Assembly (NCBI GenBank): GCA_024213275.1
Contig: JANAVG010000011.1
Location: forward strand, 1 to 64,000
Origin: Rossellomorea sp. BNER
Lineage (GTDB): Bacteria; Bacillota; Bacilli; Bacillales; Bacillaceae_B
DNA length: 64,000 nucleotides
Direction: 5' to 3'
Part shown: positions 1 through 8,425 of the stretch, piece after piece
Position numbering within the stretch: position 1 is the stretch's first letter
Layout: each line of letters opens with the position of its first letter
The notes under the pieces: model-generated
Seen by the model: only the letters and a program-made list of their open reading frames with translations
What the model was told of the DNA's origin: nothing
Database searches by the model: none
Made by a program: the position numbers and the translations under genes

Positions 1-70
1 TTAGCTCAGTTGGTAGAGCATCTGACTTTTAATCAGAGGGTCGAAGGTTCGAGTCCTTCATGGCTCACCA
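1..70 (+). tRNA. tRNA-Lys (TTT), 5' end cut by window edge
   Basis: The D-arm, anticodon arm (ctTTTaa) and T-arm read clearly, and the gene ends with an encoded CCA. The first acceptor bases lie outside the window. It opens a run of tRNA genes whose order (Lys-Leu-Gly-Leu-Arg-Pro-Ala-Met-Ile-Ser-Met-Asp-Phe-His-Gly-Ile-Asn-Ser-Glu) matches the trnB operon of B. subtilis, so an rRNA operon and tRNA-Val/Thr probably lie just upstream. Confidence 0.95.
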
Positions 71-78
71 CTTTAAAT

Positions 79-163
79 GCGGGTGTGGCGGAATTGGCAG
101 ACGCACCAGACTTAGGATCTGGCGCCGCAAGGCGTGGGGGTTCAAGTCCCTTCACCCGCACCA
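79..163 (+). tRNA. tRNA-Leu (TAG)
   Basis: Class II tRNA with a variable arm (gcgccgcaaggcgt). The acceptor GCGGGTG pairs with CACCCGC, the anticodon is TAG and CCA is encoded. Confidence 0.95.
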
Positions 164-170
164 ACTATTT

Positions 171-245
171 GCGGAAGTAGTTCAGTGGTAGAACACCACC
201 TTGCCAAGGTGGGGGTCGCGGGTTCGAATCCCGTCTTCCGCTCCA
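171..245 (+). tRNA. tRNA-Gly (GCC)
   Basis: Acceptor GCGGAAG pairs with CTTCCGC, anticodon GCC sits in a CCACC/GGTGG stem, and CCA is encoded. Confidence 0.95.
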
Positions 246-257
246 AAATTATACTGT

Positions 258-346
258 GCCGGGGTGGCGGAACTGGCAGACGCACAGGACTTAAAATCCT
301 GCGGTAGGTGACTACCGTACCGGTTCGATTCCGGTCCTCGGCACCA
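258..346 (+). tRNA. tRNA-Leu (TAA)
   Basis: Class II tRNA with a long variable arm (cggtaggtgactaccg). Anticodon TAA, CCA encoded. Confidence 0.95.
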
Positions 347-351
347 TCTAA

Positions 352-428
352 GCGCCCGTAGCTCAATTGGATAGAGCGTTTGACTACGGATCAAAAGGTT
401 AGGGGTTCGACTCCTCTCGGGCGCGCCA
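352..428 (+). tRNA. tRNA-Arg (ACG)
   Basis: Acceptor GCGCCCG pairs with CGGGCGC, discriminator G, CCA encoded. Anticodon ACG is the A34 that TadA normally converts to inosine. Confidence 0.95.
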
Positions 429-433
429 TATTA

Positions 434-510
434 CGGGAAGTAGCTCAGCTTGGTAGAGCACTTGGTTTGGGACCAAGGGGTCGCAGGTTCGAATCCTGTC
501 TTCCCGACCA
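434..510 (+). tRNA. tRNA-Pro (TGG)
   Basis: Acceptor CGGGAAG pairs with CTTCCCG, anticodon TGG, CCA encoded. Confidence 0.95.
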
Positions 511-529
511 TCTTCACTAATCTTACATT

Positions 530-605
530 GGGGCCTTAGCTCAGCTGGGAGAGCGCCTGCTTTGCACGCAGGAGGTCAGCGGTTCGATCCCGCTAGGCTC
601 CACCA
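530..605 (+). tRNA. tRNA-Ala (TGC)
   Basis: Acceptor GGGGCCT pairs with AGGCTCC (a G-U pair at the third position, the alanine identity signal). Anticodon TGC, CCA encoded. Confidence 0.95.
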
Positions 606-627
606 TATAAAATTAATTGACAATCTT

Positions 628-704
628 GGCGGTGTAGCTCAGCTGGCTAGAGCGTACGGTTCATACCCGTGAGGTCGGGGGTTCGATCCCCTCCGCCGCT
701 ACCA
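628..704 (+). tRNA. tRNA-Met (CAT), elongator
   Basis: Acceptor GGCGGTG pairs with CTCCGCC-type 3' strand, anticodon CAT, CCA encoded. A normal first base pair and its place in the trnB order make it the elongator rather than the initiator. Confidence 0.9.
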
Positions 705-708
705 ATAA

Positions 709-785
709 GGACCTTTAGCTCAGTTGGTTAGAGCAGACGGCTCATAACCGTCCGGTCGTAGGTTCGAGTCCTACAAGGTCCACCA
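709..785 (+). tRNA. tRNA-Ile2 (CAT, lysidine type)
   Basis: Acceptor GGACCTT pairs with AAGGTCC, anticodon loop ctCATaa, CCA encoded. Its position between Met and Ser in the trnB order corresponds to the Ile2 tRNA whose C34 is changed to lysidine by TilS to read AUA. That assignment rests on synteny and recalled sequence, since the gene itself reads CAT. Confidence 0.85.
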
Positions 786-800
786 CTACTATTTAAATAT

Positions 801-893
801 GGAGGAATACCCAAGTCTGGCTGAAGGGATCGGTCTTGAAAACCGACAGGGGTGTTAAAGCCCGCGGGGGTTCGAATCCCTCTTCCTCCGCCA
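801..893 (+). tRNA. tRNA-Ser (TGA)
   Basis: Class II tRNA with a long variable arm. Acceptor GGAGGAA pairs with TTCCTCC, anticodon TGA, CCA encoded. Confidence 0.95.
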
Positions 894-927
894 TATTTAT
901 AATAGGTAGTAAATTAAATATTATCGT

Positions 928-1004
<77 letters not shown>

Positions 1005-1007
1005 AAT

Positions 1008-1084
1008 GGTCCGGTAGTTCAGCTGGTTAGAATGCCTGCCTGTCACGCAGGAGGTCGCGGGTTCGAGTCCCGTCCGGACCGCCA
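1008..1084 (+). tRNA. tRNA-Asp (GTC)
   Basis: Acceptor GGTCCGG pairs with CCGGACC, anticodon GTC, CCA encoded. Confidence 0.95.
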
Positions 1085-1343
1085 GTTTTTTTAAATGAAT
1101 TTATCCTTCAGAGTGTATACTCTTTAGAAGGAATTGGGTTTCGATAAGCGAGAAGGTCGAAGAAGCGACTCGAAGCATAGCGTAAGCCAAAAACTATACG
1201 GCTCGGTAGCTCAGTTGGTAGAGCACGTCCGAGTAAGCTTCAAAGCGTTACTTCAGCGCACAAGTCGAGCAGCTACTTGAATAAGCTTCCTGAGACTTGG
1301 GTGATGGACCAGCACTATTTCATTTAGGATGCAAAATTAATAC
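1085..1343 (+). other. Insert in the tRNA operon with an orphan 5' half of tRNA-Phe
   Basis: Other spacers in this operon are about 5-40 bases; this one is 259. At 1196-1225 lie 30 bases identical to 1340-1369, the 5' third of tRNA-Phe (acceptor strand plus D-arm). At 1226 the sequence departs into unrelated DNA with no anticodon arm or T-arm. The flanks (1085-1195 and 1226-1339) are not similar to each other. It is either a broken duplicate of tRNA-Phe or a scar of an insertion or deletion at the gene's 5' end. No open frame or integrase is present. Confidence 0.75.
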
Positions 1344-1419
1344 GGCTCGGTAGCTCAGTTGGTAGAGCAATGGACTGAAAATCCATGTGTCGGCGGTTCG
1401 ATTCCGTCCCGAGCCACCA
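1344..1419 (+). tRNA. tRNA-Phe (GAA)
   Basis: Complete gene. Acceptor GGCTCGG pairs with CCGAGCC, anticodon GAA, CCA encoded. Its 5' third is repeated 144 bases upstream. Confidence 0.95.
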
Positions 1420-1440
1420 CCTTATTTTTTAAAAAATATG

Positions 1441-1516
1441 GCGATTGTGGCGAAGTGGTTAACGCATCGGATTGTGGTTCCGACATTCGTGGGTTCGATT
1501 CCCATCAGTCGCCCCA
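1441..1516 (+). tRNA. tRNA-His (GTG)
   Basis: Anticodon GTG, CCA encoded. The base before the acceptor (G1440) can serve as the extra G-1, pairing with C73, as histidine tRNAs need. Confidence 0.95.
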
Positions 1517-1524
1517 TATTATTC

Positions 1525-1598
1525 GCGGGTGTAGTTTAGTGGTAAAACCTCAGCCTTCCAAGCTGATGATGTGAGTTCGATTCTCATCACCCGCTCCA
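1525..1598 (+). tRNA. tRNA-Gly (TCC)
   Basis: Acceptor GCGGGTG pairs with CACCCGC, anticodon TCC, CCA encoded. Confidence 0.95.
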
Positions 1599-1601
1599 TA
1601 T

Positions 1602-1678
<77 letters not shown>

Positions 1679-1687
1679 GTATATTAT

Positions 1688-1762
1688 TCCGCAGTAGCTC
1701 AGTGGTAGAGCTATCGGCTGTTAACCGATCGGTCGCAGGTTCGAATCCTGCCTGCGGAGCCA
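1688..1762 (+). tRNA. tRNA-Asn (GTT)
   Basis: Acceptor TCCGCAG pairs with CTGCGGA, anticodon GTT, CCA encoded. Confidence 0.95.
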
Positions 1763-1764
1763 AT

Positions 1765-1855
1765 GGAGAAGTACTCAAGTGGCTGAAGAGGCGCCCCTGC
1801 TAAGGGTGTAGGTCGGGTAACTGGCGCGAGGGTTCAAATCCCTCCTTCTCCGCCA
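1765..1855 (+). tRNA. tRNA-Ser (GCT)
   Basis: Class II tRNA with a long variable arm. Acceptor GGAGAAG pairs with CTTCTCC, anticodon GCT, CCA encoded. Confidence 0.95.
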
Positions 1856-1861
1856 TTCTTT

Positions 1862-1933
1862 GGCCCGTTGGTCAAGCGGTTAAGACACCGCCCTTTCACG
1901 GCGGTAACACGGGTTCGAATCCCGTACGGGTCA
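1862..1933 (+). tRNA. tRNA-Glu (TTC), no encoded CCA
   Basis: Acceptor GGCCCGT pairs with ACGGGTC, discriminator A, anticodon TTC. The next bases are TAT, so CCA must be added by the nucleotidyltransferase, unlike the other 18 tRNAs here. It is the last gene of the operon. tRNA-Glu is a substrate of the wobble-uridine pathway whose last enzymes (mnmL, mnmM) also lie in this window. Confidence 0.95.
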
Positions 1934-1938
1934 TATTC

Positions 1939-1970
1939 GAAAAGACTATCAACTTGATAGTCTTTTTTTT
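1939..1970 (+). terminator. Terminator of the tRNA operon
   Basis: An AAAGACTATCAA / TTGATAGTCTTT hairpin is followed directly by a run of eight T, right after tRNA-Glu. Confidence 0.85.
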
Positions 1971-2064
1971 GCTCTTTTCTAAGAGACTGTTGTTTTATAA
2001 ATGGATTTTGTGAAATTAACCATTATTCTTTTTTGAAAAATAGCAACAAAGTTTATGAAAACGC
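1971..2064 (+). repeat. Short miniature inverted-repeat element (MITE copy 1)
   Basis: About 94 bases. The left part (gctcttttctaagagactg, then ttgttttataa and ttttgtgaa) matches the left end of the element at 35215, and the right part (tagcaacaaagtttatgaaa, then cgcc) matches its right end. The ends are imperfect inverted repeats of each other. It abuts the tRNA operon terminator. No clear target duplication is visible. Confidence 0.65.
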
Positions 2065-2347
2065 CATTTTTCGTATTTACACAACGTCTTACTCATGAGG
2101 ATGAATAACTGTTTTTTGTCTTATAAGCTATGTCAGAGGGTTCATAGATTTGATAAGTAGTAGAAAATCCATAACCACTACCATTTCTGCCCAGAGCTAA
2201 TTGATTTAGTTTTTGACTTATCCCGCTTCCCCTAACCTCCCTTTTACCATTGAATACTCATTTGATCTTCTGAGTTGAATAAATAATTCGCGCCGACTGA
2301 AAACCCTTCTTATTTATTTTTTGATATGTTCCCCACCTTATTTATAA
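2065..2347. other. Gene-free stretch
   Basis: No open frame with a ribosome site and no recognisable RNA. On the minus strand about 54 codons (about 2100-2262) stay open without a usable start; this may be a decayed gene fragment, but I do not recognise it. Confidence 0.5.
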
Positions 2348-2556
2348 GGCCCTTTTCGTAATGATTGTTTTTATTTAACCCGCAGCCTGAATACACTTTG
2401 CTCACCCTAGGGTGACCCGTGAGCTCCTCGCTAAGCTGCGGAGTCTCACTTTGGCCACTGTTCCCCCAGGAGTCTACGTGTATTCAGACTGCTCAATGCT
2501 TCTAAAAATATATTCCCAACTTATCGCAGGCAGCAACAAACTTTTAGAAAACAGCC
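2348..2556 (+). repeat. MITE copy 2 with perfect 8-bp target duplication
   Basis: 209 bases. The left end ggcccttttcgtaatgattg and the right end (read inverted, ggctgttttctaaaagtttg) are imperfect terminal inverted repeats. The element is flanked on both sides by the 8-mer atttataa (2340-2347 and 2557-2564). The interior is G+C-richer and holds a second inverted repeat (ctgaatacac ... gtgtattcag). The perfect duplication shows that this family moves by transposition. The interior has no coding capacity. Confidence 0.85.
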
Positions 2557-2887
2557 ATTTATAAAGGTCACAATAACTACTAGCATTCCAATATATGTCC
2601 TTCACATTTCGATTCATTAAACACCACTATTTTAAGTAGTAAAGAGACGATTTATTGATGTTTATTTACTCTCTTGCAAAAGAACTTTCGACACAATTCG
2701 CTAACGCTTAAAATGTAAGCCCATACAAATTCCTTTGTTTTCCATATAAGTAGCAGTTTTCTTATTTCTTGTAGGAATATGTCGTAATTCAACGATGTTT
2801 AATTAGAGGGATTTTGCTACCTTCAAAGAAGATTTAGTAGTGAATGATACAAATTTGTCTAACATTACTGATATTGAAGGTGAAGAG
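2557..2887. other. Leader region of the glycogen operon
   Basis: Gene-free. In B. subtilis the glg operon is read by the mother-cell factor sigma-E. A CATACAAAT stretch near 2723 resembles a sigma-E -10 element, but no convincing -35 could be placed, so no promoter is claimed. Confidence 0.4.
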
Positions 2888-4750
2888 ATGGAAACTGTAA
2901 CACCGACAGAATATAATATTCATTTGTTCCATGAAGGAAATTTATTTGATGCACATCGATTATTTGGATCACATGTATACATGGATGATTCGGTAACCTT
3001 TACGAGATTTTGTGTTTGGGCTCCAAATGCTAAAAAGGTCAGGGTCGTAGGAAGTTTTAATAATTGGAATGGGTCTGATTATGAGATGACCCGTGTGAAC
3101 GCTGAGGGAATTTGGAGGTTTGAGATTCCTCTAGATTTAACAAATCATCTATATAAATATGAACTTACGACCGAAAATCATGAAGTTAAGTTAAAAACCG
3201 ATCCTTATGCTTTCTTTACTGAAAAAAGACCGAATACAGCGGGAATTGTTTATTCATTAAATGATTTTGAGTGGACAGATGAAGAGTGGATTGGTTCTAG
3301 GGAAACTACTAATCCCTATCAAAGGCCCATCTCGATTTATGAATTACACCTAGGGACTTGGAAGAAAAAAGAAGAGGAACTATTAGGGTATCGTGAAATG
3401 GCGGATCAAGTTATTCCTCATGTCATAGAACATGGATTTACACATATCGAATTATTACCTGTTACAGAACATCCATTTGACCGTTCCTGGGGATATCAAG
3501 GAACAGGCTATTTTGCACCAACTAGTCGGTATGGAACTCCTGAGGATTTCAAATATTTTGTCAATAAATGTCATCGTCATGGAATTGGAGTTATTTTGGA
3601 TTGGGTGCCTGGACATTTTTGTAAGGATGCTCATGGTTTATATCAATTCGATGGAAGTCATATTTATGAATATGAAAAAGAGCGGGATCGTGAAAATTAT
3701 ACGTGGGGAACTGCTAACTTTAACCTTGGAAAGGGAGAAGTACAAAGCTTCCTTATTTCAAACGCTCGCTTTTGGATGGAAGTTTATCATATTGATGGAT
3801 TTCGCGTCGATGCTGTGGCGAATATTATTTATTGGGCCAATCAAGGGAATCAAGGAGTGAATGAAGGAGGAATTGCCTTCTTAAAGAAGCTTAATCGTGC
3901 CGTATTTGAATATGAACCGTCTGCCCTTATGATTGCTGAGGATTCTACCGATTGGCCACAAGTAACATCTCCTGTCCATTATGGAGGCATTGGATTTAAT
4001 TATAAATGGAATATGGGTTGGATGAATGATGTTCTCACTTATTTAGAAACAGACCCGAATGAACGCAAACATGTTCATTCCCTAATCACGTTTTCTCTCC
4101 TTTACGCTTTCTCTGAAAACTTTATTCTTCCTTTTTCACACGATGAAGTAGTTCATGGAAAGAAATCATTGTTGAATAAAATGCCAGGCGACTATTGGCA
4201 GAAATTTGCACAATTGAGATTGTTACTTGCGTTTATGTATGGTCATCCAGGGAAAAAGCTTTTGTTTATGGGAACAGAATTGGCACCATTTTCCGAGTGG
4301 AAGGATCTTGAACAATTAGATTGGCATTTACTGGATTATGACATGCATTATAAATTTAATACATATAGTAAAGAGTTGTTGAACTTGTATAAGGAAACTA
4401 CAGCATTATTTGAGCTGGATCATCGTTCTGATGGGTTCGAATGGATTGATGTAAATAACGTCTCACAACAAATATTTTCTTTTATTCGTAAGGGTGAAAG
4501 TCCAGAGGAGTTTGTGGTCATTATTTGTAATTTTAGCCCGCAAGTCTATCATCATTACAAAGTTGGAGTACCTAATGCCTCCTATTATTTTGAACTATTA
4601 AATACCGATAGAGATTCTTATGGAGGTTCCAATCAGATTAACGAGGAAAAGTTAAAGGTTAAAAATGGGGAGTATCATGGGAAACCATGTTTTGTGGAAA
4701 TGACCATTCCACCATATGCTGCAGTTATTTTACAACCATTCCATCATTGA
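2888..4750 (+). CDS. glgB: 1,4-alpha-glucan branching enzyme GlgB
   Basis: Creates alpha-1,6 branches in growing glycogen (cytosolic, GH13). An N-terminal carbohydrate-binding module (FCVWAPNAKKVRVVGSF) precedes the barrel. The four GH13 regions are present: DWVPGHF, GFRVDAVANI (nucleophile Asp), MIAEDST (acid/base Glu) and FSHDEVVHGKKS (transition-state Asp). The frame is open to a GTG at 2840, but ATG 2888 has the better ribosome site (aaggtgaagag), and METVTPTEYNIHLFHEG aligns with the start of B. subtilis GlgB, giving 620 residues, the usual length. First gene of glgBCDAP, 15 bases before glgC. Confidence 0.95.
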   Translation: METVTPTEYNIHLFHEGNLFDAHRLFGSHVYMDDSVTFTRFCVWAPNAKKVRVVGSFNNWNGSDYEMTRVNAEGIWRFEIPLDLTNHLYKYELTTENHEVKLKTDPYAFFTEKRPNTAGIVYSLNDFEWTDEEWIGSRETTNPYQRPISIYELHLGTWKKKEEELLGYREMADQVIPHVIEHGFTHIELLPVTEHPFDRSWGYQGTGYFAPTSRYGTPEDFKYFVNKCHRHGIGVILDWVPGHFCKDAHGLYQFDGSHIYEYEKERDRENYTWGTANFNLGKGEVQSFLISNARFWMEVYHIDGFRVDAVANIIYWANQGNQGVNEGGIAFLKKLNRAVFEYEPSALMIAEDSTDWPQVTSPVHYGGIGFNYKWNMGWMNDVLTYLETDPNERKHVHSLITFSLLYAFSENFILPFSHDEVVHGKKSLLNKMPGDYWQKFAQLRLLLAFMYGHPGKKLLFMGTELAPFSEWKDLEQLDWHLLDYDMHYKFNTYSKELLNLYKETTALFELDHRSDGFEWIDVNNVSQQIFSFIRKGESPEEFVVIICNFSPQVYHHYKVGVPNASYYFELLNTDRDSYGGSNQINEEKLKVKNGEYHGKPCFVEMTIPPYAAVILQPFHH

Positions 4751-4765
4751 GAGGAGAGAGGAAAC

Positions 4766-5917
4766 ATGGCGAAATCAAAATGTGTTGCAATGTTGTTAGC
4801 AGGAGGAAAAGGTAGCCGGTTGAGTTCATTAACCAAAAATTTAGCAAAGCCTGCTGTACCATTTGGCGGAAAATATCGAATTATTGATTTTACCCTAAGC
4901 AATTGTGCCAATTCAGGAATCGAGACGGTAGGAGTTCTAACTCAATATCAACCACTCGTATTAAATTCTTACATAGGGATTGGAAGTGCTTGGGATCTTG
5001 ATCGAAAAAGGGGGGGAGTAACAGTCCTGCCTCCATATGCAGAATCATCTGAAGTCCGCTGGTATACAGGAACTGCAAGTGCTATTTATCAAAACTTAAC
5101 GTTTATTGAGCAGTATGATCCTGAATATGTCCTTATTTTATCAGGTGACCATATTTACAAAATGGATTATGATGACATGCTAGATTTTCATATTAATAAG
5201 AAAGCAGATGTTACGATTTCAGTCATTGAAGTTCCTTGGGAAGAAGCGAGTAGATTTGGAATTATGGATACGACAGAGGATATGAGAGTTTCAGATTTTG
5301 ATGAAAAACCACAAAATCCTAAAAATAATCTAGCGTCAATGGGGATCTACATTTTCAATTGGTCGCTGCTTAAAGAATATTTAGAAATGGATGACCGTAA
5401 TCCTGATTCTAGTCATGATTTTGGTAAGGATGTTATTCCACTATTGCTAGATGAAAAGAAAAAACTTATGGCTTATCCATTTAAAGGGTATTGGAAGGAC
5501 GTAGGAACGGTTAAAAGCTTGTGGGAAGCGAATATGGATTTACTTAGACATGATTGTGATTTGAATCTATTTGACCATTCATGGCGTATTTATTCCGTTA
5601 ATCCTAATCAGCCACCACAATATATTTCTGAAGATGCAATTGTAGACGAGTCACTTGTGAATGAAGGTTGCGTAATTGAAGGAGTCGTAGAGCATTCTGT
5701 CTTGTTTCAAGGCACGACTATAGAAAAGGGTGCACATGTGCATAAGTGTGTGGTTATGCCTGGAGCTGTAATTGGACGTAATGCTTATGTAGAAAAAGCA
5801 ATCATCCCTGAAGGCTTACGAATTCCCGATGGAATGATTATTATGCCTGAAGAAGATCCTGACGAGGTTATTCTTGTCACTGAAGCATATATCGAATCAG
5901 TAATAGAGGAAGTTTAA
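4766..5917 (+). CDS. glgC: Glucose-1-phosphate adenylyltransferase, catalytic subunit GlgC
   Basis: Makes ADP-glucose from glucose-1-phosphate and ATP, the committed step of glycogen synthesis. 383 residues. The nucleotide-binding signature AGGKGSRL lies at residues 12-19, followed by [25 protein letters not shown] is the metal/sugar-binding stretch, and the C-terminal ~90 residues are a left-handed beta-helix ([20 protein letters not shown]). A strong ribosome site (gagaggagagagg) precedes the ATG. It pairs with the divergent GlgD encoded next. Confidence 0.95.
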   Translation: MAKSKCVAMLLAGGKGSRLSSLTKNLAKPAVPFGGKYRIIDFTLSNCANSGIETVGVLTQYQPLVLNSYIGIGSAWDLDRKRGGVTVLPPYAESSEVRWYTGTASAIYQNLTFIEQYDPEYVLILSGDHIYKMDYDDMLDFHINKKADVTISVIEVPWEEASRFGIMDTTEDMRVSDFDEKPQNPKNNLASMGIYIFNWSLLKEYLEMDDRNPDSSHDFGKDVIPLLLDEKKKLMAYPFKGYWKDVGTVKSLWEANMDLLRHDCDLNLFDHSWRIYSVNPNQPPQYISEDAIVDESLVNEGCVIEGVVEHSVLFQGTTIEKGAHVHKCVVMPGAVIGRNAYVEKAIIPEGLRIPDGMIIMPEEDPDEVILVTEAYIESVIEEV

Positions 5918-5951
5918 AAATTCATCAGCTATGTCAGAGGAGGACGTGAAA

Positions 5952-6980
5952 ATGAATCATTCACTGCTTGGAGTTATCGATGCTACAGCTTATCATGAAT
6001 CTCTAGAGGACTTATTAATCCATCGTTCTCTAGCTGCCGTTCCCATTGCTGGCCGCTATCGACTTATTGATTTTGTGCTTTCAAATATGGTGAACTCAGG
6101 AATTAATAGTGTGGCTATTTTTCCAAAATCTCAGTATCGCTCGTTAATGGATCACCTTGGTTCAGGAAAGGATTGGGATCTTAATCGTAAACGGGATGGG
6201 TTGTTCTTCTTTCCCGCCCCAGCTGTCGATACAATGGATGCGGAATTAGGGTCCTTTAATCATTTTGCCCAACATATTGATTACTTCTATCGAAGCAGCC
6301 AGGAATATGTCATTATTAGCAATTGCTATACTGTTTTTTCAATGGACTTCATCCCTGTACTTGAACGTCATTTGGAAATGAATTGTGATATTACAGAAAT
6401 CCGTTATCAGGGTTCATCCCTTGAAGTTTTTCTATTGAAAAAGTCGTTGTTAATCGATTTAATCGAACAACGCCATGTTACAGGTTACGGATGTATGGAT
6501 GATGTAGTAAAGGATGAAACTTCGCCGTATACGCGATGTGAGTATGAATATATAGGTTTTGCTAAGAAAATTGATTGTATTAAGAGTTATTATGAAACGA
6601 GTATGAAGCTTCTGCATCCTAAAGTTTGGAGTGAATTGTTTCAGAAGAGCCTCCCGATTTATACGAAGGTTAAGGATGAGCCACCAACACGATACTTAAA
6701 GGGCTCTAATGTAAATCATTCTATGATTGCCAATGGGTGTTTTATTGAAGGGAAAATAAGAAATAGTGCTATTTTCAGAGCAGTTAAAGTGGGGAAAAAT
6801 TCTTCAATTACTAACAGTATTATTATGCAGAAAAGCCAAGTTGGTGAAAATTGTGTTTTAGAATACGTCATTCTAGACAAAGATGTGAAGATAGAGGATA
6901 ACGTTAGACTGATTGGGGACCCTATCAATCCTATTGTCATTAGAAAAGGAATGGTTCAAGGAGCGTTGATGAACTCGTGA
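5952..6980 (+). CDS. glgD: Glucose-1-phosphate adenylyltransferase, GlgD subunit
   Basis: Paralogue of GlgC, 342 residues from ATG 5952. That ATG sits 8 bases after the gaggagg ribosome site; the upstream in-frame ATG at 5931 lies before that site and is unlikely. The catalytic GGxGxRL loop of GlgC is absent: its place is taken by LGVIDATAYHESLEDLL. The substrate-side stretch AGRYRLIDFVLSN and the C-terminal beta-helix remain. In Bacilli GlgD is known to join GlgC in a heteromer and modulate it. Inference: non-catalytic or weakly catalytic partner. Its stop overlaps the glgA start by 4 bases. Confidence 0.93.
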   Translation: MNHSLLGVIDATAYHESLEDLLIHRSLAAVPIAGRYRLIDFVLSNMVNSGINSVAIFPKSQYRSLMDHLGSGKDWDLNRKRDGLFFFPAPAVDTMDAELGSFNHFAQHIDYFYRSSQEYVIISNCYTVFSMDFIPVLERHLEMNCDITEIRYQGSSLEVFLLKKSLLIDLIEQRHVTGYGCMDDVVKDETSPYTRCEYEYIGFAKKIDCIKSYYETSMKLLHPKVWSELFQKSLPIYTKVKDEPPTRYLKGSNVNHSMIANGCFIEGKIRNSAIFRAVKVGKNSSITNSIIMQKSQVGENCVLEYVILDKDVKIEDNVRLIGDPINPIVIRKGMVQGALMNS

Positions 6981-8425
6981 AAGTATTATTTGTCGTTTCA
7001 GAATGTGTACCGTTTATAAAGTCTGGAGGCCTAGCTGATGTGGCTGGATCACTTCCTAAGGAGCTAAAGAGTTTAGGGACAGATATTAGAATTATCCTGC
7101 CTAAATATAAAGCGATTCCAGAAGAATATAAATCAAAAATGAAGAAAATCAGTGAGTTCACCGTTCCTGTTGGCTGGAGACAGCAATATTGTGGAATTGA
7201 ACAACTCGAAATGGATGGTATTTTATTTTATTTCGTTGATAACGAATATTATTTCAAACGAGATGGAATGTATGGCTATTTTGATGATGGAGAACGATTC
7301 TCGTTTTTCTCAAAGGCTGTATTAGAAAGCTTTGCTCAGATTGATTTTATTCCAAATGTTATTCACTGCCATGATTGGCATACAGGAATGATTCCATTTT
7401 TATTAAGAACAGAGTACCAGAAGAAACAAGGGTATGAGTTCATTAAGAGTGTTTTTACTATTCATAACCTCCAATTTCAAGGGATATTCCCTAAAGAAGT
7501 TATGACAGACCTATTAGGAATTCATGACCGCTTTTTTCAACCAGAGCAGTTAGAGTTTTACGGTCATATCAATTTTTTGAAAGCAGCTCTTCTTTCTTCT
7601 GATTATTTGACTACAGTAAGTCCAACCTATCGTAATGAAATTCTAACCGCCTATTACGGTGAAAAAATGGATGGAATCTTAAAAAATCGTCAAGCTGAAT
7701 TAGTAGGGATATTAAACGGCATTGATGATAGCTTTTATTCTCCTGAAAATGACAAAGAAGTTTTTCGATTTCATTCTAAAAATATAGACGATAAAATAAA
7801 AAATAAAAATTTTCTTCAAAAGAAATTTTCTTTGGAAGTGAATTCAGATACTCCTATTGTCGCGATGATTTCTAGGCTGACTAAACAGAAAGGGCTCGAT
7901 TTAATTAAGAGGGTCTTTCATGAAATGATGGAAAATGACGTACAATTCATTGTTCTAGGCACTGGGGATTGGGAATTTGAACAATTCTTTAAAGAAATGT
8001 CCTATCAATACCCAGAGAATGTTCGAGTGACCATTGGCTTTAACGAAAAGTTGGCTAAACAAATTTATGCAGGAGCTGATGTATTCCTTATGCCTTCCAG
8101 ATTCGAGCCGTGCGGGCTTGGACAGATGATTGCTATGCGATACGGGGCATTACCTCTTGTAAGAGAAACAGGCGGTCTTAATGATACCGTTAAGTCTTAT
8201 AATGAAGAAGTAAAAGAAGGCAACGGGTTTTCCTTTCGAAACTTTAATGCTCATGACCTGTTGTATACGTATAGAAGAGCTTTAAAGATCTACAATGATA
8301 AGGATTGTTGGAATGAGATTGTGAAGCAAGCAATGACAATGGATTTTAGTTGGGCTCAGTCTGCTTTTAAGTATAATCAGCTATATGCAGAACTAGCTTC
8401 CAGGAGTGAAAGCCATGTTTTCTAA
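6977..8425 (+). CDS. glgA: Glycogen (starch) synthase GlgA
   Basis: GT5 transferase that adds glucose from ADP-glucose to the growing alpha-1,4 chain. 482 residues. The ADP-glucose-binding KSGGLADV motif lies at residues 15-22 with Lys15, and the C-terminal half carries SRFEPCGLGQMIAMRYG with the conserved Glu and the phosphate-binding end of the GT-B fold. The GTG start overlaps the glgD stop (GTGA), implying translational coupling. Confidence 0.95.
   Translation: MKVLFVVSECVPFIKSGGLADVAGSLPKELKSLGTDIRIILPKYKAIPEEYKSKMKKISEFTVPVGWRQQYCGIEQLEMDGILFYFVDNEYYFKRDGMYGYFDDGERFSFFSKAVLESFAQIDFIPNVIHCHDWHTGMIPFLLRTEYQKKQGYEFIKSVFTIHNLQFQGIFPKEVMTDLLGIHDRFFQPEQLEFYGHINFLKAALLSSDYLTTVSPTYRNEILTAYYGEKMDGILKNRQAELVGILNGIDDSFYSPENDKEVFRFHSKNIDDKIKNKNFLQKKFSLEVNSDTPIVAMISRLTKQKGLDLIKRVFHEMMENDVQFIVLGTGDWEFEQFFKEMSYQYPENVRVTIGFNEKLAKQIYAGADVFLMPSRFEPCGLGQMIAMRYGALPLVRETGGLNDTVKSYNEEVKEGNGFSFRNFNAHDLLYTYRRALKIYNDKDCWNEIVKQAMTMDFSWAQSAFKYNQLYAELASRSESHVF

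Noticed and set aside
2100-2262. Minus-strand open stretch of about 54 codons resembling protein sequence
   Set aside because: No start with ribosome site and no recognisable family; too short to call even as a pseudogene.
3432-3860. 142-codon frame inside glgB
   Set aside because: Out-of-frame shadow of a well-supported enzyme.
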